Source of the DNA: Anaerolineaceae bacterium UBA3924
Lineage (GTDB): Bacteria > Chloroflexota > Anaerolineae > Anaerolineales > Anaerolineaceae
Assembly: GCA_002385985.1 (NCBI GenBank)
Contig: DGEO01000025.1
Coordinates: forward strand, 663-13,252
Reading direction: 5' to 3'
Length of the DNA: 12,590 nucleotides
A program made the position numbers and the translations under genes. Positions 7,288 to 12,590 of this stretch are shown in pieces (position 1 is the stretch's first letter; each line of letters begins with the position of its first letter). The notes under the pieces were generated by a model, which had not been told where the DNA came from, ran no database searches, and saw only the letters and a list, made by a program, of their open reading frames with translations.

Positions 7288-7932
7288 TTAAACGCTGGAT
7301 GAGTCTGCGCGGCCCAAAGCGTGTTCGATCTCCGCCGCCGTGATCGCACCCTGCCGCAGGATGCGAGCCTCCGCACCGGTGCAGTCCACCACGGTAGAGG
7401 GTACCCCGCCCGGGCAGCGGCCGCCGTCGATGAGCAGATCCAGCCGGCCGTCCAGCTGCTCGAGCACGTCGTCCGCGGTCAGCGGGTTCGGCCCTCCCGA
7501 GCGGTTGGCCGATGTGGTCGCCAGCGGCCCGGCAGCACGCAGCAGCTCGCGGGCAAAGGCGTGATCGGGCATGCGCACCCCCACGGTCGTATAAGGAGAG
7601 AGGTGATCCGGCAGGCCCGAATGTTTGGGCACCACCAGAGTCAGCGCGCCCGGCCAGAAGCGGGCCGCTAGAATATGCGCAGTTTCGCTGAGGTTTTCCG
7701 CAACCAATGCCAGCTGGCTGACCTCACCGACCAGCACAGCGATGGCCTTGCTCATATCCCGGTCCTTGACCTCAAATATGCGTTCAATCGCCGCTTCCGA
7801 ATGCACGTCGGCAGCCAGGCCGTAGACGGTATCCGTCGGAAAGGCCACCAGCCCGCCGGTGCGCAGCGTGTACATCGCCTGCCGCAAAGCGTCGGGATCG
7901 TTCACCGCGACGCGGGTTGTCTTCAATGCCAT
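7288..7932 (-). CDS. tsaC: L-threonylcarbamoyladenylate synthase, Sua5/YciO/YrdC family
   Basis: 214 residues, a single YrdC-type domain. It is expected to make threonylcarbamoyl-AMP from threonine, bicarbonate and ATP, the first step of t6A37 modification of ANN-decoding tRNAs; the Tsa partners are not in this window. Visible motifs are FPTDTVYGLA (31-40), the basic K56-D-R58 and K62 cluster (VKDRDMSKAIAVLV), RFWPGALTLV (91-100), TTSANRSGG (139-147) and GGVPSTVVD (175-183). It lacks the extra C-terminal Sua5 domain, so it is closer to the TsaC length class. The ATG follows the prmC stop directly (TGA-ATG), with a strong AGGAGG just upstream, so it is co-translated with prmC. This gene often sits near prfA and prmC in bacteria, for example in Bacillus. 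The YciO branch is the main alternative. Confidence 0.92.
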   Translation of the reverse strand: MALKTTRVAVNDPDALRQAMYTLRTGGLVAFPTDTVYGLAADVHSEAAIERIFEVKDRDMSKAIAVLVGEVSQLALVAENLSETAHILAARFWPGALTLVVPKHSGLPDHLSPYTTVGVRMPDHAFARELLRAAGPLATTSANRSGGPNPLTADDVLEQLDGRLDLLIDGGRCPGGVPSTVVDCTGAEARILRQGAITAAEIEHALGRADSSSV

Positions 7933-8790
7933 TCATCCTCCTCGTTCAACGCTCACCAGCCGGGGCAGACCGGCGTAGTCGTGATGCAGCTTCACCTGTG
8001 CGCCGGGCAGTGCCTGGCTCGCCAGCGCCGGGACGCTCTCGCCCTGACCGGCCTCGATTTCCAGCAGCAGCATCCCGCCGGGGGCCAGCCAGCGCTCCGC
8101 ATCCTGCAGCAGGCGGGAGATCCAGCGCAGGCCGTCCGGGCCGCCGTCCAGCGCCTGGAGCGGCTCGTAGCGGGTGACCGGCAGGCCGGCCAGCGTTCGA
8201 GCCGGGATGTAGGGCAGGTTGGCGCATACCAGGTCAAACGGCCCGGCCAGCGCGGTCAGCAGATCGGTCTGTACGGGGAAAATGCGGTTTTCCACGCGGT
8301 GGAAGCGGGCATTTTCCCGGGCCACCAGCAGCGCTTCCATGGATACATCGGCGGCCACCACACGCAGGTTCGGCACATAGCGGGTAAGCGTCACCCCGAT
8401 GCAGCCCGACCCTGTGCCCACGTCCGCGCAGCGCCGACCGCGGTGATCCTGCAGGTAGGCCAGCGCCAGCTCCACCAGCAGCTCTGTTTCCGGGCGGGGA
8501 ATGAGCACGCTGGGCGAGACCTGGAAGGTCAGCCCGAAGAACTCCTGCTTGCCGGTCAGGTAGGGCAGCGGCTCGCCGTTCGCCAGCCGCTCGAGCAGGT
8601 TATCCAGCCGGGCGGCCTGGTCATCGCTGAGCTCCGCCGCCGGGTGGGTGATCAGCCAGACGCGCGGCTGCTGCAGCACATGGCACAGCAGCGCCTGAGC
8701 TTCAATGCTGGCAAACTCACTGATAGGGTCCAGCCGCTGGCGGGCGTGCCGCAGCCATTCTGCAACACTAATCTTCGTCAAACTCTCCAA
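7933..8790 (-). CDS. prmC: Release factor N5-glutamine methyltransferase
   Basis: 285 residues. PrmC/HemK methylates the glutamine of the GGQ loop in release factors, using S-adenosylmethionine. The helical N-terminal domain (1-75) carries the family motif PLPYLTGKQEFFG (75-87), followed by VLIPRPETELLVE (95-107), the SAM-binding motif DVGTGSGCIG (123-132) and acidic AADVS (146-150). The active-site tetrapeptide is NLPY (191-194) instead of the canonical NPPY; Asn and Tyr are kept. The start is TTG at 8790, with AAAGG about 7 nt upstream. It overlaps the end of prfA by 23 bp; a second TTG at 8781 is the alternative. Overlap with the substrate's gene implies coupled synthesis of enzyme and substrate. 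Confidence 0.94.
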   Translation of the reverse strand: MESLTKISVAEWLRHARQRLDPISEFASIEAQALLCHVLQQPRVWLITHPAAELSDDQAARLDNLLERLANGEPLPYLTGKQEFFGLTFQVSPSVLIPRPETELLVELALAYLQDHRGRRCADVGTGSGCIGVTLTRYVPNLRVVAADVSMEALLVARENARFHRVENRIFPVQTDLLTALAGPFDLVCANLPYIPARTLAGLPVTRYEPLQALDGGPDGLRWISRLLQDAERWLAPGGMLLLEIEAGQGESVPALASQALPGAQVKLHHDYAGLPRLVSVERGG

Positions 8791-9838
8791 CAGCCAGCCT
8801 TTCGGTCTCCGAGCGGAGAGTCAGTTCTTCGATGAACTCGGTCAAATCGCCGTCCAGCACGCCGGGCAGGTTGAAGGATGACAGGCCGATGCGGTGATCC
8901 GTCACCCGGTTCTGGGGGAAGTTGTAGGTGCGGATCTTCTCCGAGCGCTCGCCCGTGCCCACCTGCGAGCGGCGGGCTTCCTCCTGCTCCGACATGCGCT
9001 TTTCCATTTCCATCTCGTACAGCCGGGCGCGCAAAATGCTCATGGCGCGGACCTTGTTCTGCAGCTGCGAGCGTTCGTCCTGGCAGGCGACCACCAGCCC
9101 GGTGGGCAGGTGGGTGATGCGTACCGCGGTGGCGTTCTTCTGCACGTTCTGCCCGCCGGCGCCCGCCGAGCGGTACACGTCGATGCGCAGGTCGTTCTCG
9201 GGGATCTTTATGTCCACGTCCTCCACCTCTGCCAGTACGGCCACCGTCACCGTCGAGGTGTGGATGCGGCCCTGGGCTTCGGTCGCCGGGACGCGCTGTA
9301 CGCGGTGCACGCCCGATTCGAACTTCAGCTGCGAGTAGGCGCCCTTGCCTTTGACCGTGAAAATGATCTCTTTATACCCGCCGATCCCGGTCTCGTTGGC
9401 CGACATCACGTCGATATGCCAGCGCCGCCGCTCGGCGAAGCGGGAGTACATGCGGAACAGGTCCGCAGCGAACAGGGCCGCCTCGTCACCGCCGGTGCCG
9501 GCGCGGATTTCTACGATTACGTTGCGCTCGTCGCGCGGGTCTTTGGGCACCAGCAGCCGCTTCAGCTCGGCTTCCAGGGTCTCCAGGCGCGGGGTCAGCG
9601 TTTCCAGGTCCAGTTGGGCCAGCTCGCGCAGCTCTTCATCGCTGGACTCAGCCAGCTCACGGGCCTGCGACAGCTGCTCCTGCACCTGGCGGTACTCCTG
9701 CGCCTTGGCTACGATGGTCTCCAGCTCCGCGCGCTCCTTGGCCAGCTCGACGGTGCGCTGGTAATCGTCCCCCACTTCGGCCATCTCGCGGGTGATTTCA
9801 TTAAACCGGGCCTCGATCGCCTCTAGTTTTTCGATCAT
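8768..9838 (-). CDS. prfA: Peptide chain release factor 1
   Basis: 356 residues, normal for class-I release factors. RF1 reads UAA and UAG in the ribosomal A site and triggers peptide release. The codon-recognition tripeptide PAT is at 184-186 (RVPATEAQGRIH), the RF1 type, not RF2's SPF. The catalytic GGQ is at 228-230 (SAGAGGQNVQKNATAVRIT); the residues after it (NVQKNA) differ from the common HVNTTD. The first 100 residues are a charged, helical domain 1. The gene ends in TAG, one of RF1's own codons. ATG 9838 has a weak AAAAGG site upstream and a TATAAT-type promoter about 57 nt before it. It is the first gene of the operon with prmC and the TsaC-like gene, and is divergent from pstB. Confidence 0.97.
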   Translation of the reverse strand: MIEKLEAIEARFNEITREMAEVGDDYQRTVELAKERAELETIVAKAQEYRQVQEQLSQARELAESSDEELRELAQLDLETLTPRLETLEAELKRLLVPKDPRDERNVIVEIRAGTGGDEAALFAADLFRMYSRFAERRRWHIDVMSANETGIGGYKEIIFTVKGKGAYSQLKFESGVHRVQRVPATEAQGRIHTSTVTVAVLAEVEDVDIKIPENDLRIDVYRSAGAGGQNVQKNATAVRITHLPTGLVVACQDERSQLQNKVRAMSILRARLYEMEMEKRMSEQEEARRSQVGTGERSEKIRTYNFPQNRVTDHRIGLSSFNLPGVLDGDLTEFIEELTLRSETERLAVGEFDED

Positions 9839-9894
9839 GATCTACCTTTTACTCGAATTTCAACTATCCAGACAATTTCCACTACAAACAGGTA

Positions 9895-9924
9895 ATTATA
9901 CCAGCCAAACCGGGACCCTATCAG
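9895..9924 (-). promoter_or_regulatory. Putative sigma-70-type promoter for prfA-prmC-tsaC
   Basis: On the minus strand a perfect TATAAT (9900-9895) lies 56 nt before the prfA ATG. The best -35 match is CTGATA (9924-9919), four of six consensus positions, with an 18-bp spacer. Confidence 0.5.
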
Positions 9925-9994
9925 AAAGGATGCGTCCTATGCACATCCTGAAACCTCACCGGCCCCGGCATGCCCGATTGGCCGGTTCCAGACC

Positions 9995-10023
9995 TTAACG
10001 CCCTGCCCATTCACTTATATAAT
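9995..10023 (+). promoter_or_regulatory. Putative sigma-70-type promoter for pstB-phoU
   Basis: TTAACG (9995-10000, four of six -35 positions), a 17-bp spacer and a perfect TATAAT (10018-10023) face pstB and predict a leader of about 80 nt. An inverted repeat (ACCGGCC 9958-9964 with GGCCGGT 9980-9986) lies just upstream of the -35 box and could bind a regulator. I could not recognise a convincing Pho box. Confidence 0.55.
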
Positions 10024-10112
10024 GAGACTAACCATCCCGGTCTGCGCGCCAGCCTGCCGGCAATCCTCTACTGCAGAAACGCCTCGCACCGCTGCGCTAT
10101 CAAGGCAAGCAC

Positions 10113-10898
10113 ATGGACGAGAATAACGGAAACCAGGATATCGCCATTGAATCCCGTGATCTGAACATTTACTACGGCAGTTTCAGAGCGGTTAAGAACA
10201 TCAACCTGAAGATACGCAAGAACAAGATCACCGCGATCATCGGACCGTCCGGGTGCGGCAAGAGCACGGTACTGCGCTCATTCAACCGGATGAACGACTT
10301 CATCCCCGCCTGCCGGATCGAGGGTGAAATCCTGTTCCAGGATCAGAACATTTACGCTCCCGAGGTGGATCCGGTGCAGGTGCGTCGCAGGATCGGCATG
10401 GTCTTCCAGCGGCCCAACCCCTTTCCCAAGTCGATTTACGACAACATCGCCTGGGGCGCAAGGGCGAACGGTTTCCAGGGAAACATGGACGAGCTGGTCG
10501 AGTCCACCCTGCGGGCCGCCGCCCTCTGGGACGAGGTCAAGGACATACTGAAGCAAAACGCGCTGTCCCTCTCCGGCGGGCAGCAGCAGCGCCTGTGCCT
10601 GGCCCGCGCGCTGGCCATCCAGCCGGAGGTGATCCTGATGGACGAGCCGGCCTCCGCGCTGGATCCCATCGCCACCCTGAAGATCGAAGACCTGATGCGT
10701 GAGCTGGCCCCCCATTACACGATCCTTATCGTCACCCACAACATGCAGCAGGCGGCCAGAGCCTCGGATTACACCGCCTTTTTCACCATGGACGACGACC
10801 GGGCAGGCATGATGGTAGAATATGGACCAACAGAGGAGATTTTCACTCGACCGAGGGACCGGCGCACCGAGGATTACATTACCGGCCGTTTTGGTTGA
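10113..10898 (+). CDS. pstB: Phosphate ABC transporter ATP-binding protein
   Basis: 261 residues, typical of PstB, the cytoplasmic ATPase that powers PstSCA phosphate import. Walker A GPSGCGKST is at 44-52, the Q-loop Q99 in VFQRPNPFP, the ABC signature LSGGQQQR at 153-160, Walker B VILMDEPAS at 173-181 and the H-loop H209 (VTHNMQQAARASDY). The C-terminal EYGPTEEIF and TEDYITGRFG are highly characteristic of PstB, not of other ABC ATPases. ATG 10113 has an AAGG about 8 nt upstream. phoU follows 20 bp after the stop. The permease and binding-protein genes pstS, pstC and pstA are not on either side within the window, so PstB must pair with subunits encoded elsewhere, or the operon has been split. 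Confidence 0.96.
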   Translation: MDENNGNQDIAIESRDLNIYYGSFRAVKNINLKIRKNKITAIIGPSGCGKSTVLRSFNRMNDFIPACRIEGEILFQDQNIYAPEVDPVQVRRRIGMVFQRPNPFPKSIYDNIAWGARANGFQGNMDELVESTLRAAALWDEVKDILKQNALSLSGGQQQRLCLARALAIQPEVILMDEPASALDPIATLKIEDLMRELAPHYTILIVTHNMQQAARASDYTAFFTMDDDRAGMMVEYGPTEEIFTRPRDRRTEDYITGRFG

Positions 10899-10918
10899 TT
10901 CCCACGGGGAGGTATTCC

Positions 10919-11614
10919 ATGGCTTCTCGAGATCGATTAACCCAACAAGTCAGCCATCTGCAAGATGAGATCCTGCTGCTCGGCCAAATGGTGGAGCAGG
11001 CCACCCAGAAAGCCATGGACTCCCTGCGGACCAGGGACACCAGGCTGGCCCGGGAAGTCTACGAGCACGATCTTCAGATCAACGAAAAGCGCTTCGCCAT
11101 TGAGAATGCGATCCTGATCCTCTTCGCCACCCAGCAGCCCATGGCCCGCGACCTGCGCCAGCTGGCCGCCATGCTGGAGGTCAGCACCGAACTGGAGCGC
11201 ATGGGCGACTACGCCAAAGGCATCGCCAAGGTGACCCTGCGCCTGGGCACGTTCGACATCCCCATCCCCATGCAGGAGCTGGACGATATGGCGCGCCTGT
11301 CCATGACCATGCTGCAGAAATCGCTGCAGGCCTTCGTGGACGGCGATCACCGCCTGGCGATGACCATCCCTCAGCAGGACAACGAGGTGGACCAGCTGTA
11401 CAACCAGGTCCACCACAAGCTGATCGAAACCATGATCGCCAACCCGGAGACCATCGACCAGGTGAACCTGCTCATGTGGGTGGCCCACAACCTGGAGCGC
11501 GCCGCCGACCGGGTGACCAACATTTGCGAGCGCACCGTGTTCATCGCCACCGGTGAAATGATGGAAGTGGACTACACCGATGACGAATCCGAAGACTTTC
11601 CGGATGAGGAATAA
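10919..11614 (+). CDS. phoU: Phosphate signalling regulator PhoU
   Basis: 231 residues, the usual length for PhoU, a helical protein with two homologous three-helix repeats that bind metal clusters and modulate the Pst transporter and the PhoR-type sensor. The two metal-binding signatures are ELERMGDYAKGIAK (91-104) and NLERAADRVTNICERT (191-206). The very acidic tail (DYTDDESEDFPDEE) is beyond the core. ATG 10919 was chosen over an in-frame TTG at 10895, because a strong GGGGAGG lies 6 nt before it and the longer form would begin inside pstB. It follows pstB by 20 bp, so the two are co-transcribed, and a strong hairpin follows. No PhoR/PhoB pair is in view. Confidence 0.95.
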   Translation: MASRDRLTQQVSHLQDEILLLGQMVEQATQKAMDSLRTRDTRLAREVYEHDLQINEKRFAIENAILILFATQQPMARDLRQLAAMLEVSTELERMGDYAKGIAKVTLRLGTFDIPIPMQELDDMARLSMTMLQKSLQAFVDGDHRLAMTIPQQDNEVDQLYNQVHHKLIETMIANPETIDQVNLLMWVAHNLERAADRVTNICERTVFIATGEMMEVDYTDDESEDFPDEE

Positions 11615-11640
11615 CTCCGCGCTGGAGCTGTGAAATCCAC

Positions 11641-11669
11641 AGGCCCCGGACGATCCTGCTCCGGGGCCT
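11641..11669 (+). terminator. Hairpin terminator after phoU
   Basis: A perfect 10-bp GC-rich stem (AGGCCCCGGA 11641-11650 with 11660-11669) has a 9-nt loop and lies 26 bp past the phoU stop. The following sequence (TCGCATATCCTTTCG) is only weakly T-rich, so termination may be incomplete. Confidence 0.6.
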
Positions 11670-11694
11670 TCGCATATCCTTTCGATGTGCTGAT

Positions 11695-11705
11695 TGGTAT
11701 ATACT
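11695..11705 (+). promoter_or_regulatory. Candidate extended -10 promoter before the kinase pair
   Basis: TGGTATATACT combines an extended -10 TG (11695-11696) with TATATA/TATACT, about 35 nt before the GTG start. No good -35 box is seen, which is tolerable for extended -10 promoters. It would let the kinase genes be expressed independently of pstB-phoU. Confidence 0.35.
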
Positions 11706-11739
11706 GAACAGATACAGGCATACGAACCAGGGCGGTAAT

Positions 11740-12513
11740 GTGAACAGGCCAGTCCTCAAACCCCACAATTTCGACGGGAAACTGATTGTGGTGGAAGGCA
11801 TTGACGGCAGCGGGAAGTCCACCCAGATCAACCTGCTGTACAAGTGGCTTCAAAACCAGGGAAAGTCGGTGCACTTTTCTGAGTGGAACTCCTCCGCTCT
11901 GGTCAGGAGCACAACCAAATCGGGGAAGAAGGACAAGGTCTTCACCCCGACCACATTCAGCCTGCTGCAGGCCACCGACTTCGCCGACCGCTGGGAAAAC
12001 CATATCCTGCCCATGCTGAAAGCAGGCGTGATTGTGCTCGCCGACCGCTACGCCTTCACCGCCTTCGCCCGGGACGTGGCCCGGGGCGTGTCACCGGCCT
12101 GGGTGCGCAACCTGTACTCCTTCGCGCCGCTGCCGGACCTGGTCTTCTACTTCCAGGTGCCGGTCTCAGTGGCCACCGAGCGCATTCTTTCAGGTTGGAC
12201 CGGCCGGTCCAACCTGAAATACTATGAGGCCGGGATGGACCTGGGGCTGTCCGACAACCGGGTGACCAGCTTCCGCCTGTTCCAGCAGCGCATCATCAAC
12301 GAGTACGAACAGATGGTGCCCGAGTTCGGCTTTACCGTGATTGACGGCACGCTGCCTGTGCAGGACCAGCAACATCAGGTGCGCCTGATCGTCAAGAAGG
12401 CGCTGCACGGGTGGAAGGGCCTGCCCACCCCGGCCCAGCTCTCGCGCGCCCTCGCCCGCCGGGCGAAAACAGAGCAGCAAACAGACCCGGCCCGCGAGGA
12501 GAAGCCGGCATGA
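11740..12513 (+). CDS. Thymidylate-kinase-like P-loop kinase
   Basis: 257 residues. KLIVVEGIDGSGKSTQ (14-29) is a dTMP-kinase-type Walker A, and LADRYAFTAFARD (100-112) resembles the DR(Y/H) substrate motif of thymidylate kinases. PDLVFYFQVPVSVATERIL (132-150) matches the strand and helix that follow. The protein is longer than canonical Tmk (about 205-215 aa), has KYYEAGMDLGLS (160-171) where Tmk has its lid region, and ends in a basic, Ala/Arg-rich tail of about 30 residues. It may phosphorylate a nucleotide other than dTMP; the substrate is uncertain. The start is GTG 11740 with AGGGCGG about 4 nt upstream. A perfect 32-bp palindrome lies in codons for about residues 150-160. The stop overlaps the next ATG (ATGA). 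Confidence 0.85.
   Translation: MNRPVLKPHNFDGKLIVVEGIDGSGKSTQINLLYKWLQNQGKSVHFSEWNSSALVRSTTKSGKKDKVFTPTTFSLLQATDFADRWENHILPMLKAGVIVLADRYAFTAFARDVARGVSPAWVRNLYSFAPLPDLVFYFQVPVSVATERILSGWTGRSNLKYYEAGMDLGLSDNRVTSFRLFQQRIINEYEQMVPEFGFTVIDGTLPVQDQQHQVRLIVKKALHGWKGLPTPAQLSRALARRAKTEQQTDPAREEKPA
12188..12219. repeat. Perfect 32-bp palindrome inside the kinase gene
   Basis: The left arm TTTCAGGTTGGACCGG (12188-12203) is followed with no spacer by its exact reverse complement (12204-12219). Symmetry breaks at the next base pair (12187/12220). It encodes roughly LSGWTGRSNLK in frame. An RNA or single strand could form a cruciform or a hairpin of about 14 bp with a 4-nt loop. Confidence 0.95.
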
Positions 12514-12590
12514 AAGCGAAGGACGGAAATCTCTTCTACGGCAGCGGCTTTCCCTACCACCACATCACCTCCCTGCCCGGGAAGCTGATC
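12510..12590 (+). CDS. Second, probably paralogous P-loop kinase (partial, runs off window)
   Basis: Only 27 codons are visible, from an ATG overlapping the previous stop by ATGA, and the frame stays open to the edge. The segment ends ITSLPGKLI, which lines up with HNFDGKLI just before Walker A in the preceding kinase (residues 9-16). A P-loop would be expected within the next few residues outside the window. This suggests a tandem pair of related kinases made in coupled translation. The leading stretch NLFYGSGFPYHH is distinct from the first protein. Identity is inferred from one short match and position. Confidence 0.6.
   Translation, partial: MKAKDGNLFYGSGFPYHHITSLPGKLI

Noticed and set aside
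7675..8835. Long plus-strand open frame (386 codons) opposite the TsaC-like and prmC genes
   Set aside because: It is antisense to two genes with unambiguous family motifs. Its translation is low-complexity, rich in Gln, Arg, His and Ala, with no domain, as expected for an antisense frame of GC-rich DNA.
8894..9826. Plus-strand open frame (310 codons) opposite prfA
   Set aside because: It mirrors the prfA reading frame, its composition is antisense-like, and prfA is certain from the PAT and GGQ motifs.
9839..10112. Pho box or riboswitch in the prfA-pstB intergenic region
   Set aside because: Direct repeats resembling a Pho box and a structured aptamer were looked for by eye. Only promoter elements and a 7-bp inverted repeat were seen, so neither is claimed.
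9970..10164. Possible small gene between prfA and pstB
   Set aside because: It overlaps the start of pstB and runs through the TATAAT promoter region, with no ribosome-binding site and no recognisable protein character.

Overview
This is a GC-rich bacterial chromosomal window made mostly of housekeeping and central-metabolism genes. No rRNA, tRNA, transposase, integrase, CRISPR array or prophage gene was seen. Gene content, protein style and several suspected leaderless starts suggest Chloroflexota, perhaps Anaerolineae. That placement is an inference from general resemblance, because no phylogenetic marker could be compared.

Layout. (1) Positions 1-494, minus: the N-terminal part of a PAP2-type phosphatase, cut by the window edge but with all three catalytic motifs present. 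(2) 546-2906, plus, divergent from it: a large membrane protein with an extracytoplasmic transglutaminase-like domain. (3) 2895-7093, a leftward cluster: malic enzyme, two small unknown membrane proteins, a PfkB-family sugar/nucleoside kinase and an M20 metallopeptidase. The last two overlap by ATGA. The M20 gene runs convergently into the transglutaminase gene with a 12-bp overlap. (4) 7288-9838, a leftward translation-factor operon: prfA (release factor 1), prmC (its glutamine methyltransferase) and a TsaC/Sua5 protein (t6A tRNA modification), ending at a large hairpin. (5) 10113-11614, rightward: pstB and phoU, a phosphate-transport ATPase and its regulator, with no pstS, pstC or pstA visible here, followed by a hairpin terminator. 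(6) 11740 to the end, rightward: a thymidylate-kinase-like P-loop protein overlapping by ATGA a second gene whose visible start resembles the first, so probably a tandem pair of related kinases.

Functional links. RF1 and PrmC act together, since PrmC methylates the GGQ glutamine of RF1, and the TsaC-like protein adds a second translation-fidelity role. PstB and PhoU belong to the phosphate-uptake and signalling system. The kinase pair is unexplained and is the least ordinary gene content.

The most unusual DNA feature is a perfect 32-bp palindrome at 12188-12219 inside the first kinase gene, where it encodes in-frame residues. A second, imperfect dyad at 5806-5823 lies just upstream of a putative leaderless promoter. 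No clear novel defence or mobile system is visible.
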